NCBI GenBank assembly: GCA_026874595.1
Contig: JAPPUL010000076.1
Location: forward strand, 248,001-312,000
DNA length: 64,000 bases
Direction of reading: 5' to 3'
Source: Sipunculus nudus
Taxonomy: Eukaryota > Annelida > Sipuncula > Golfingiida > Sipunculidae
Translations under genes and position numbers: made by a program
The notes under the pieces: model-generated
Seen by the model: only the letters and a program-made list of their open reading frames with translations
Databases searched by the model: none
Told to the model about the DNA's origin: nothing
Shown here: piece by piece, positions 9,266 through 17,635 of the stretch
How the letters are laid out: the number at the start of each line of letters is the position of its first letter
Numbering within the stretch: the stretch's first letter is position 1

Positions 9266-10078
9266 ATGAGTGAGGAAGCCCGAGAAATAGAAGCGGAGAA
9301 GGTGGAAAAACCGGTTAGACAGGGGCGGATAAAAGCGATAATATACGGTGGGATATTGCTATTGTTACTCTTTATAGTAGCAATATTTGTGGTTATAAAT
9401 CTACTTGAGCTTAAGGCTGTTAAAGCTTATTCTTGGTATGATGGTTTTGATATAAGTCTTACTTCTTATGAAGACACAAGTTATGGGACATTCTTCTGCA
9501 CAATAAAAATAAACTTAGCCTATGAAGATGATGCGGTACGAAAAGATATATTAGTCAAAAAAGCTCAAATAGTTGATATAATAAGAACAACGCTAAGCGA
9601 GCAAAACTACTATAGAATAAATAATAACATGAAACTGCAATATAATCTAACACCTGTTTTGAAGGAACGAATAAATCGGATATTATCAAGAGGCGGGATA
9701 AAAGATATAAGTTATCCATTTGTAAGATTGATGTTAAATGAGCGAGATGATGCGCTTGTTTATGAGGATATAGGGACCTATAATGTAAATATTAGTGGAT
9801 ATAGCTATGAGATGCAGTTATACGTAGTATATGATGGGTCCTCCAGTTTGTTTACGAGGGAGCTTGCTAAGAATAAAATGGCGATAGTAGATAGTATAAA
9901 GCCTTATTTAGGAAAACTTAGTATGCCAAATCCAGAAGAGAAGTTGATACGTATTTTAGAAAACGAGCTTGAAAATATCTTTTCAGATATAGAATCAAAG
10001 ATAAGTCGAGAAAATCCATATTATAGAGTAAGCGGTTATTTCCGCAATGTATACGTTGGATATTTTGTAAGGAAATGA
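9266..10078 (+). CDS. Membrane protein with two FliL-like domains in tandem
   Basis: The 270-aa product has a charged cytoplasmic head, one TM helix (~26-47, IIYGGILLLLLFIVAIFVVI) and then two similar periplasmic modules. Module 1 (~65-165) reads FCTIKINLAYEDD..IVDIIRTTLSEQ..LKERINRILSRGGIKDISYPF. Module 2 (~175-268) reads MQLYVVYDG..MAIVDSIKPYLGKL..LIRILENELENIF..YFRNVYVGYF. Both follow the order seen in the 197-aa FliL-like protein encoded just upstream. The duplication is read by eye and needs a structural prediction. It is probably cotranscribed with its neighbour; the start ATG follows GGTAGGAATGTA. Confidence 0.55.
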   Translation: MSEEAREIEAEKVEKPVRQGRIKAIIYGGILLLLLFIVAIFVVINLLELKAVKAYSWYDGFDISLTSYEDTSYGTFFCTIKINLAYEDDAVRKDILVKKAQIVDIIRTTLSEQNYYRINNNMKLQYNLTPVLKERINRILSRGGIKDISYPFVRLMLNERDDALVYEDIGTYNVNISGYSYEMQLYVVYDGSSSLFTRELAKNKMAIVDSIKPYLGKLSMPNPEEKLIRILENELENIFSDIESKISRENPYYRVSGYFRNVYVGYFVRK

Positions 10079-10317
10079 GATTAAGTCACAATTTAAATGT
10101 CTAGAAAAAGATGACTATATTATATAGTTTAAAAAGACATTAAAAAAAAATCTGTAAAAAAAACGTGTGAGAAAGATGGTTTTGTTAAGATAAATTCCAA
10201 AGGACAAATAAATAATTATATTTTGATTAAAGAGAAATTCATTTCTTAAATATGACAATAAAATTGTGAATAAAAATACCATGTAAATGGAGAAAAAGAT
10301 TTGGAGGTAGAAAATAA

Positions 10318-10806
10318 ATGAGTGTACAAGGAGCGGAAGGAGAGATAGGTAAGGCCAAAAAAAGGAGGAAGTTTTTTAATTGGCTATTAGGACTTGGAAT
10401 ACTAAGCTGGGGAGGAGGAATAAGTTATACATCAATAAGATACCTAACCCCCCCCCCGAAGGAAGAGAAGTTTGCAGCATCAATAGCTCTAGGGACGGAG
10501 GCAGAGATACTTAAAAATCGTAAATATAAGAAAAAGAGCGGTAGTATGCTATTTAAGTTTCAAGGCAAACCGGCAATACTTGTTAGAAGCGATAAAGGGC
10601 AGTATAAAGCGTTCAATGCGGTGTGCACACACTTAGCCTGTATAGTTACATTTAAGAAGGATCGTGATATATTCTTTTGCAATTGTCATGGAGGGGTGTA
10701 TTCATCTGACGGTAAGAACATAGCAGGTCCGCCGCCGAGGCCACTTGAGGAGTACGTAGTATATAAGAAGGATGAGAAAATACATGTAGGGAAGAGGGCT
10801 TTGTAA
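10318..10806 (+). CDS. Rieske [2Fe-2S] protein of a bc-type complex
   Basis: The 162-aa product has a basic N-terminus, a Tat-like RRKFF motif and one hydrophobic anchor (WLLGLGILSWGGG, ~22-34). A Rieske domain follows with CTHLAC (~102-107) and CNCHGGVY (~121-128), the two Cys-His pairs that bind the cluster, and GPPPRPL behind them. It transfers electrons from quinol bound at cytochrome b to a periplasmic acceptor. The cytochrome b gene starts two bases after its stop codon, so they form an operon. A good RBS (TTGGAGGTAG) precedes the ATG. A run of ten C residues lies within codons 44-47. Confidence 0.95.
   Translation: MSVQGAEGEIGKAKKRRKFFNWLLGLGILSWGGGISYTSIRYLTPPPKEEKFAASIALGTEAEILKNRKYKKKSGSMLFKFQGKPAILVRSDKGQYKAFNAVCTHLACIVTFKKDRDIFFCNCHGGVYSSDGKNIAGPPPRPLEEYVVYKKDEKIHVGKRAL
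10448..10457 (+). repeat. C10 homopolymer inside the Rieske gene
   Basis: Ten consecutive C residues encode the Pro run after the membrane anchor. This is striking in such AT-rich DNA. A slip of one base would frameshift the gene before the cluster-binding motifs. Confidence 0.95.
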
Positions 10807-10807
10807 T

Positions 10808-12091
10808 ATGGATAAGATAAAAGAGACTAAGATATATAAATGGATAAATGAAAGATATGCAATAGATGGACTTGTTGATTTCTTTGCTAAGAAGGAGGTA
10901 GTTTTTGGGGTAGGGAAGTCGGGCGAGTTATATCATAAGATGAAGTTTGGCAATTGGATATTGCATACAGCCAAAAGACATTATATATGGTATTATTTTG
11001 GAGGGATAACGTTATTTTTGTTTATGGTGCTGGTTTTTAGTGGAACGATGTTGTTAATGTACTATCAAAATGGGGAGGGGACGGCATATGAGAGTGTAAG
11101 ATATATAATGGAGAGTGTTCCTTATGGTGCAGCGGTTAGGTCAATACACAGTTGGGCAGCTAATTTGATGATAGTAACGGCGTTCATACATATGTTTAGC
11201 GTGTTTTTCACAAAAGCCTATCGCCAAAAGAAAGAGCTTACGTGGGTAACAGGGTTTTTCATGCTACTGCTTGCAATGGGTGCAGGTTTTAGCGGTTATT
11301 TATTACCTTGGACAAGCCTTAGTTTTTTTGCAGTGAGCATAGGAACAGAGTTAATGGAGGCAGTTCCCTTTGTAGGGCAGTGGATGCTTGAAGTTTCACG
11401 TGGGGGTGAAGATGTTTCAGCAAATACGCTGCATAGGTTTTTAGGACTTCACGTTACAATAATCCCGATAGGGCTTATAATGCTAATAGGTCTGCATTTG
11501 CTTTTCATACAAAGACAGGGAACGAGTAGGCCTATGAATATGGAAAAGGAAAAAGAAGAGATTGCAAGAGTTGGAGGGGATGCGTCTATAAACAGCATGA
11601 AGTTTTTCCCGGACTTTGCCATAAGAGACGTATGGATATGGTTTATAGTGTTTAATGTTTTGGTATTACTAGCAGTATTTTTCCCGTGGGAGCTTGGAGA
11701 GAAGGCAGATCCTTTAACTTCAGCGCCACCCAACATTAAGCCGGAATGGTTTTTTCTTGCAATGTTTGTGGTACTTGAGCTTGTGCCGAAGGAAGTAGGG
11801 ATAGCACTTTTTACGATAGTAGGTCTTATGTGGGTTTTAATACCTTTTTGGGATACTAAAGCAAAACGTGATGAGAGTTCGAAGTTTGTATTTATTTTTG
11901 GGTTTTGTATCTTTATGGGGTTTATAGTATTTACGATAATAGGCTTTGTCTATAAAACAGAACAGATAAGTGCCTTTGCCCATGAGTATCAACTTCCTAT
12001 TTGGATATTATTTGGGATAGCGTTTGTTGCGTTGGTAATAACTCTTATTATACGAACTATGCGAGCTATTAAAAATAGACGTAAAGATTAA
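10808..12091 (+). CDS. Cytochrome b subunit of a quinol-oxidising bc-type complex
   Basis: The 427-aa integral membrane protein combines the cytochrome b6-like N-terminal part and the subunit-IV-like C-terminal part in one chain. Heme-ligand histidines are visible in helix B (IHSWAANLMIVTAFIHMFSV) and helix D (HRFLGLHVTIIPIGLIMLIG). The quinol-site region PEWFFLAMFVVLEL corresponds to the PEWY/PEWF loop of family members. Roughly eight or more hydrophobic helices are present. It starts two bases after the Rieske stop codon. No cytochrome c1 or c-type heme motif (CxxCH) protein is encoded alongside, so the complex's third partner lies elsewhere or differs from the classical bc1. Confidence 0.95.
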   Translation: MDKIKETKIYKWINERYAIDGLVDFFAKKEVVFGVGKSGELYHKMKFGNWILHTAKRHYIWYYFGGITLFLFMVLVFSGTMLLMYYQNGEGTAYESVRYIMESVPYGAAVRSIHSWAANLMIVTAFIHMFSVFFTKAYRQKKELTWVTGFFMLLLAMGAGFSGYLLPWTSLSFFAVSIGTELMEAVPFVGQWMLEVSRGGEDVSANTLHRFLGLHVTIIPIGLIMLIGLHLLFIQRQGTSRPMNMEKEKEEIARVGGDASINSMKFFPDFAIRDVWIWFIVFNVLVLLAVFFPWELGEKADPLTSAPPNIKPEWFFLAMFVVLELVPKEVGIALFTIVGLMWVLIPFWDTKAKRDESSKFVFIFGFCIFMGFIVFTIIGFVYKTEQISAFAHEYQLPIWILFGIAFVALVITLIIRTMRAIKNRRKD

Positions 12092-12099
12092 GTAACATC

Positions 12100-12142
12100 T
12101 AAAATATAAAAGGAGCCAATTTGTGGTTTCTTTTATATTTTA
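12100..12142. terminator. Bidirectional terminator between cytochrome b and ribD
   Basis: A perfect 13-bp stem, TAAAATATAAAAG with CTTTTATATTTTA, encloses a 17-base loop. It lies between the convergent cytochrome b and ribD genes, nine bases after the cytochrome b stop. Confidence 0.7.
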
Positions 12143-12190
12143 TAAACCTAAAGATAAGCTTAAAATAGAAAGTCGTACTTCTAGGTTTTA

Positions 12191-13348
12191 CTATACATAA
12201 TCTACATAACCACTAAACATCATATTATCCCCAAGCTGTTTATAACTAACGTCCTTAAGCTTTATAGCCTCATCTATATTACTTTTCACACTAATGCTGA
12301 ATGGAGTGTATTGACCTGTTATAATCTTTGGGGCTACAAAACAAATTACTTTATCAATTAACTTATATTCTAAGGAAGAGGACAAAAGCTTCCCACCGCC
12401 CTCAAGAAGTATAGAAGATATATTCTCTTCCGTGCAAAGCGTTTTAAAAAGCCATAGAAGATTTATATCCTTATCCGTTGTTGGGTCAAATATTAATCTT
12501 TTGTTATTGTCCGTGCTTATAATATTTTGTAGAGCATCGACATTTTTGTTTTTAGATGTGCCTACTTTGCTAACTAGTAAGGTTTTGTATTCATCATGTA
12601 GGACTTTTGAGTTTATGGGAATATCCAGACTTTTTGAAACTATTATTCTTAAAGGATTCTTTTGTTTGTTATCAAGCCGCACGGTAAGACTTGGATTATC
12701 ATTAAGGAGGGTATTAGCCCCAATAATTATAGCATCCGTTTTATTTCTTAGATGTTGAACAATATGTCTTGACTTCTCATTAGAAATCCACTTTGAATTA
12801 GCATTGCTATCTGCTATTTTACCATCTAAACTCATTGCATATTTCGCCGTGCAAAACGGAAGATTATGAAGTATATATTTATTAAAATCCTCGTTTAGCT
12901 TATATATTGCTTGACTTAATGTCTTAAGCTTTGTGTATTCAATAAATTCTATTTCAATAACTTCTATACCGGCCTTTATTAGCCTTCGAATGCCGTTGCC
13001 ATTATTTGATCTTGGATTTTTGTCTTTAGAACCTATTATTACTTTACTAATTCTCTCTTTTATAATAGCATCAGTGCACGGCGGCGTGTGCCCAAAAAAA
13101 GAACAAGGTTCAAGAGTCACAAACAAAGTAGTTCCTTGTAAGTCTTTAAATCCTTTGGCTTTGGCTTCCTTTATCGCAACAATTTCTGCATGATCAGATC
13201 CAACTTTCTTTGTAGCTCCCTCAGATACTATTTGCCCGCCTTTAACCAGCACAGCACCTACCGCTGGGTTTGGAGAACATTTGCCTTTTGCTCTTTTGGC
13301 AACTTCTAATGCTTTTTTCATATAATTATAGTAATCTTCTTTTTCCAT
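12191..13348 (-). CDS. ribD: Bifunctional riboflavin biosynthesis deaminase/reductase RibD
   Basis: The deaminase domain has the zinc site HAE (HAEIVAIKEA) and PC-x-FFGHTPPC. The C-terminal reductase domain starts at KYAMSLDGKIAD and contains SKWISNEKSRHIVQHLR and IIIGANTLLNDNPSLTVR. It converts the pyrimidine product of GTP cyclohydrolase II in two steps of riboflavin synthesis. I chose the ATG at 13348, giving MEKEDYYNYMKKALEVAKRA, which matches the usual RibD N-terminus. The upstream in-frame ATG at 13387 adds 13 residues that come only from a 13-bp tandem repeat (13340-13391). It is the last gene of the exbD-tamB-bamA-fabZ-lpxB series. Other rib genes are not in the window. Confidence 0.93.
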   Translation of the reverse strand: MEKEDYYNYMKKALEVAKRAKGKCSPNPAVGAVLVKGGQIVSEGATKKVGSDHAEIVAIKEAKAKGFKDLQGTTLFVTLEPCSFFGHTPPCTDAIIKERISKVIIGSKDKNPRSNNGNGIRRLIKAGIEVIEIEFIEYTKLKTLSQAIYKLNEDFNKYILHNLPFCTAKYAMSLDGKIADSNANSKWISNEKSRHIVQHLRNKTDAIIIGANTLLNDNPSLTVRLDNKQKNPLRIIVSKSLDIPINSKVLHDEYKTLLVSKVGTSKNKNVDALQNIISTDNNKRLIFDPTTDKDINLLWLFKTLCTEENISSILLEGGGKLLSSSLEYKLIDKVICFVAPKIITGQYTPFSISVKSNIDEAIKLKDVSYKQLGDNMMFSGYVDYV

Positions 13349-13391
13349 ACACTTTTTCCATACACTTTTTCCATACACTTTTTCCATACAC
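13340..13391. repeat. Four 13-bp tandem repeats over the ribD start
   Basis: The unit TTTTTCCATACAC is repeated four times. Each unit holds an ATG on the minus strand. Because 13 is not a multiple of three, the copies sit in different frames, and the number of copies decides which upstream ATG is in frame with ribD. Confidence 0.93.
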
Positions 13392-13425
13392 TATATCTTT
13401 AGATTTTGTCTTTTTATAAATTGAT

Positions 13426-14592
13426 TTATAAATACTTTGAGATGCTTTTGTAGACTATTTCTTCACTGTCTTCGACATATAGCTTTTTATGTAATTTGTT
13501 AAGCTCTTTTTTTTGTATGCTTTGTAAGTCTTTATTTTCTATAATCGTTTTTAGTTCCATTAGAAGCTTTTTCGTACTCTTTTTACTTTGTAGCAATATC
13601 TCAGGTACAACTCTTTTATTTAGCAGTATGTTAGGAAGTCCTATATATTTGCCCTTTAATAGCATCTTGGCAATTATATATGTTAGCCAATTTACCTTAT
13701 AGATTATAACCATTGGAATACACGCAAGCCCTAGCTCTAAAGTAACTGTCCCACTTGCACAAAGCGCTATATCGCAGCTTAAATAACCCTTTTCTTTGCA
13801 ACTGCTATCACGAAATTGTATATCTGGTTCCACCATGTGTTTTTTCAAAAGCTCTTTAGTTAGTTTTGCAAGCTCTTTTGTTGCCGATGTTATTATGTAT
13901 AAAAGCTCATTAGTTTTATATTCTTTCTCCAATTCCTTTATTATATATAAGATAATCGGCATTAGCCTTCTTACCTCTTGGTAGCGACTTCCTGCATATA
14001 TTCCAATAATTTGTTTTTTGCCTTTAATAGAATCTTGCTTTATTTGCTTTATAAATACTTGTTTTGTTAGATAATGTCCTATATAGTAACTTTTTTGAGG
14101 GAACTCTTTTTGATATAATTTGTAGTCGTTATAAAACGGACAAAGTATTATATTTGCGAGTTTTCCTATCTTTTTTATATTCCATCTGCCCCAAAGCGAT
14201 ACTGATGGTGGAAAATAGTATACAACAGGAATATTTAACTTTTTGGCATGCCTTGCAAGGCTTATGTTTAATCCTTGGTTGTCTATTAGAATTATTAGAT
14301 TTATACCCGCTTCTTTTATGTATCTTCTTATGAACTTTATATTCTTAAAAAGAGTAAAAGCAGCAACTAGTCCCTCAACAACCCCTACCGCGCTTTTAGA
14401 TATTAGGTTATCTACAACTGATACTCCCTCTTCCCTAAGACATCTGCCGCCTATTGCCACAAAACTTAATGTCTTTTTATTCTCTTTGCCAAGCGTTTTG
14501 TCGTTTAATATCTTAGATTTTAAGGTTTTGTGAATATAAGCCCCTGCCCCGTCCCCTGAGACCTCCCCGCATACGTATAGTATTTTAAACAT
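13426..14592 (-). CDS. lpxB: Lipid-A-disaccharide synthase
   Basis: A product of about 388 aa, close to the usual LpxB length of ~380. The N-terminal CGEVSGDGAGAYIHKTL and GGRCLREEGV match the family's SGD and GG-x-M-x-x-x-G regions. YYFPPSVSLWGRWNIKKIGK and GIYAGSRYQEVRRLMPI are the central glycosyltransferase motifs, and LCASGTVTLELGL the nucleotide-binding end. It joins UDP-diacylglucosamine and lipid X to give the lipid A disaccharide at the inner-membrane surface. The ATG at 14592 lies three bases past the fabZ stop codon; a TTG one codon earlier is also in frame. Its presence implies a lipid-A-containing outer membrane. Confidence 0.93.
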   Translation of the reverse strand: MFKILYVCGEVSGDGAGAYIHKTLKSKILNDKTLGKENKKTLSFVAIGGRCLREEGVSVVDNLISKSAVGVVEGLVAAFTLFKNIKFIRRYIKEAGINLIILIDNQGLNISLARHAKKLNIPVVYYFPPSVSLWGRWNIKKIGKLANIILCPFYNDYKLYQKEFPQKSYYIGHYLTKQVFIKQIKQDSIKGKKQIIGIYAGSRYQEVRRLMPIILYIIKELEKEYKTNELLYIITSATKELAKLTKELLKKHMVEPDIQFRDSSCKEKGYLSCDIALCASGTVTLELGLACIPMVIIYKVNWLTYIIAKMLLKGKYIGLPNILLNKRVVPEILLQSKKSTKKLLMELKTIIENKDLQSIQKKELNKLHKKLYVEDSEEIVYKSISKYL

Positions 14593-14595
14593 CAA

Positions 14596-15048
14596 TTAAC
14601 TTTTAGACTTATTAATGCTATCCTTATCCACGAGCGATGCCATCATCTTTGCCTCGCTACATAAAACATTATCAACATATACCTTACCTTCAAATTTGCA
14701 TATGTTGCGTCTAAACTGCATAATATTTATTTCATATCTAATTTGATCTCCTGGGAAAATAGGTTTTCGAAACTTAACTTCATCGATAGTTGTAAAGAAT
14801 ACTAACTTAGTCTTAATATCGTTTACTTTAGAATGCATTAAACACCCTGCACATTGGGCCATACCCTCTACTTGTAAAACTCCCGGCATTATAGGATATC
14901 CTGGGAAATGGCCTTCAAAATAAGGCTCGTTTATCGTTACATTCTTAAGCCCCACTATTTGGTCGTTACTTTTGCTTAATATCTTATCTACTAGCAAAAA
15001 TGGATACCTATGCGGGATTAAATCCATGATAGATAGAATGTCTTGCAT
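14596..15048 (-). CDS. fabZ: 3-hydroxyacyl-ACP dehydratase FabZ
   Basis: The 150-aa hot-dog protein carries the diagnostic FabZ motif: catalytic His in PYFEGHFPGYPIMPGVLQVE (~43-62) and the second catalytic acid in VEGMAQ. IPHRYPFLLVDKI near the N-terminus is equally typical. It dehydrates 3-hydroxyacyl-ACP in fatty acid elongation and draws on the same precursor pool as lipid A synthesis, which explains its coupling to lpxB (stop and start separated by three bases). No lpxD or lpxA is present in this cluster. Confidence 0.95.
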   Translation of the reverse strand: MQDILSIMDLIPHRYPFLLVDKILSKSNDQIVGLKNVTINEPYFEGHFPGYPIMPGVLQVEGMAQCAGCLMHSKVNDIKTKLVFFTTIDEVKFRKPIFPGDQIRYEINIMQFRRNICKFEGKVYVDNVLCSEAKMMASLVDKDSINKSKS

Positions 15049-15102
15049 ATCTAAACTATTTATTCCTTTACGCTTTAGTATAGTTTACTATACCAATTTT
15101 AT

Positions 15103-17508
15103 TTAAAATAGTCCACCAATACTAAAAACAAAATCAAGTCCCGGATGAAAATAAAATTTATCTGGATCTGTCCTATTAAGATCTCCTCGTTTGGCAAAAT
15201 ATAGCCTTATAGGAAATAAAGGGATATGGACTCTAAAGCCAAATCCAAAACTATAATAATTTACGTGATGAGGGAATTTCCCTATATTGTCAGTAATATC
15301 ACCTGCATCTGCAAAAAGAACTCCCCAGAAGAGGCTTTCAAAGATAGGGAAGCGTATTTCAAAACTAAACGATATCTTGCCTCCTTGCCCGACTATAATA
15401 TCTTGTGTGATGCTTCTCCACCCACGCAATTCATTAATACCATCAAACCTAAGGCGATCTATATCCCGTACTGCAAACTTCCCATCAAACTGTTTGAACA
15501 TAAGTTCATAACTTGCAAAAAAAGCAAGCACTATCTTCCAAACTGGATTATAATAAAATGACCCCAAATTATGCCATTTGATCCAATGGCTGTCTCCTTG
15601 ATATATACCTCCTGTGTAGGTTAGAACACCCTTTATTCTAAAGCCTGTCATCGTATTTATTACAGTATCACGGTAATCTAGAGATATCCCTATTCTATGA
15701 CTTATCTTTACAAGAAATTTTTTTGCAATACCACTTATTAAATCTGTATATAATGATTGGCCTCTTGAGGTATTGCGATCTATATCAGTTAACTCAAAGT
15801 TTACATTCTTGTATGCTCGGGTAAAGGAGAATAGGTAACCTGTGTATATTTGTAGTTCTGGAATTATAAAATAGCCTATTGCAACGTCTGTTTCTATAAT
15901 ATCTGCTCTATAATAATATTGAGTATCTTGGTCTATAAATGATTCATATAAACTATAGCGTGCATTTATCCTATCACGAAGGAAACGGAATGTAAGATTA
16001 AATAATATCGGCACATAAGGAACTAGCCAGGATGTTGAGGTCCCAACTTCAACTCCTATACGCCGCTCACCAAATTCACCCTTCTGACGTAGCAACCAAC
16101 CACTACCTAAGAAATTCTTCTCAGAGACCTCCTCAAAAAAGGTAAAGCCAGTAAGAAAACCATATCCTCCGCCTACGTTGAATATACCCGTTCTTTGTTC
16201 TGTTAATTTTAGGTTTAAATCTACAAGACCATCTGCGCTAGCTGCTTCTGGCATAGGATCTATTTGCTTGAAAAACTGAAGATTCTTTAATGCATTTGTA
16301 CTTTTTTGTATCTTGTTAAAATTAAAGAATTCTCCTTCAAATATTCTAAGTTCTTGGTCAATTACATGAGTTGTTGTTTTATTATTGCCTAGTATCCTTA
16401 TATTTTCAATGTGAACTTTCTCACTCTCAATTATCTCAATATCCCAATTAACTATAAGATTCTTTTCATCTATTATAGGTATGGGTAATATCTTTACTTG
16501 AATATATCCTTGGTTTAAATAAAGAGCCTTCATTGCATTTAACTGCTTTTTGAATTCGGCATCGTTGTATCTACTTCCAGGCTTTACTTTTATCTTTTCT
16601 CTTAGCACCTCTGTTTTTATTTTGGTATTGCCACTTATCTTTATTTCTCCCATATTAAAGATAGGACCCTCTTCAACTCCTATCAATATGAAGTGCCCAT
16701 ATTCGTTTACTACTCTTTCATCTTCGTAGATATAATCCTTATTGACTTTTACATATTCTACCTTCCCCAGAAAATGACCATTATTTTTCATATATTGTTC
16801 AATTCTAAGACGGTCCTTATTTAATTTTTCCTTGTCAAGAACAGCACCACCACCAAATAGTCCTGATTCTTTTGTAAGCATTATGTCATATATATCATCA
16901 GGGTCAAGCTTCTTAGTTCCTATTATCTTGATTGATGCTATATAAACTTCATCTCCCTCATTTATTTGAACTGTTAGATTAGTATATCTACCTTGTGGTC
17001 CTTGTCGGGCTGTTATATTTACTTTGGTATTATAAAACCCTTTGCTTCTATATAGCTCTAATATCTCTTGTTCATCACTATTCATTGCTGCTTGGCTGAA
17101 TACTGTCCCAGGCTTTAGGCTCATTACTGCCGATATTGTTTCTGAGCTTATATCATCTTCTCCTACGATCTCAATACTATGCACTTTGGGCAACTCCTTA
17201 AAAACAATTATTACCTCAACACCTTCTCCCTTTGCCCTTTTGACTCTAAGTTCTATGTCCTTGAAATATCCAAGCTCAAGTAAACTATCATAACTCTCTT
17301 GTAAGTCTTTTGGATTGTACTTGTCTCCTTCTGATATTTTTAATATACCAAGTACAAGGTCTTCGGAACTCGTTATAAGTCCTTTCAAGCTTATCTTACT
17401 TATTCTCTGCCCTTCAAATTCCTTCCCCAAATCTTGTCCGCTTAGTATTGTAACTTTTAGCATTATTAGCATTAGAAAAACTACAATGCTACTTATTTTC
17501 TCTCGCAA
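15103..17508 (-). CDS. bamA: Outer-membrane protein assembly factor BamA
   Basis: The 801-aa protein has a signal peptide (start TTG; hydrophobic VVFLMLIMLKVTILSGQ). About five POTRA domains span residues ~33-430, with repeated endings such as YYRSKGFYN-like and MKALYLNQGYIQVK segments. A C-terminal 16-strand beta-barrel (~440-801) ends in an aromatic residue (GGLF). The barrel contains GFRIKG, which corresponds to the conserved VRGF/Y-type lid-loop motif. It inserts outer-membrane beta-barrel proteins. It lies about 130 bases downstream of the TamB-like gene and upstream of fabZ and lpxB. An OmpH/Skp gene, often found next to bamA, is absent here. Confidence 0.95.
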   Translation of the reverse strand: MREKISSIVVFLMLIMLKVTILSGQDLGKEFEGQRISKISLKGLITSSEDLVLGILKISEGDKYNPKDLQESYDSLLELGYFKDIELRVKRAKGEGVEVIIVFKELPKVHSIEIVGEDDISSETISAVMSLKPGTVFSQAAMNSDEQEILELYRSKGFYNTKVNITARQGPQGRYTNLTVQINEGDEVYIASIKIIGTKKLDPDDIYDIMLTKESGLFGGGAVLDKEKLNKDRLRIEQYMKNNGHFLGKVEYVKVNKDYIYEDERVVNEYGHFILIGVEEGPIFNMGEIKISGNTKIKTEVLREKIKVKPGSRYNDAEFKKQLNAMKALYLNQGYIQVKILPIPIIDEKNLIVNWDIEIIESEKVHIENIRILGNNKTTTHVIDQELRIFEGEFFNFNKIQKSTNALKNLQFFKQIDPMPEAASADGLVDLNLKLTEQRTGIFNVGGGYGFLTGFTFFEEVSEKNFLGSGWLLRQKGEFGERRIGVEVGTSTSWLVPYVPILFNLTFRFLRDRINARYSLYESFIDQDTQYYYRADIIETDVAIGYFIIPELQIYTGYLFSFTRAYKNVNFELTDIDRNTSRGQSLYTDLISGIAKKFLVKISHRIGISLDYRDTVINTMTGFRIKGVLTYTGGIYQGDSHWIKWHNLGSFYYNPVWKIVLAFFASYELMFKQFDGKFAVRDIDRLRFDGINELRGWRSITQDIIVGQGGKISFSFEIRFPIFESLFWGVLFADAGDITDNIGKFPHHVNYYSFGFGFRVHIPLFPIRLYFAKRGDLNRTDPDKFYFHPGLDFVFSIGGLF

Positions 17509-17635
17509 ACTATTTTTACCTGTATTATTGCATGATTTAATTATTTGTTATCTATATTGGAGATTCATTGCTTTATCATTAAATATATTCACATTCAATA
17601 TAATAAATATTGCTTGTTAGGGGATATTAATAACT

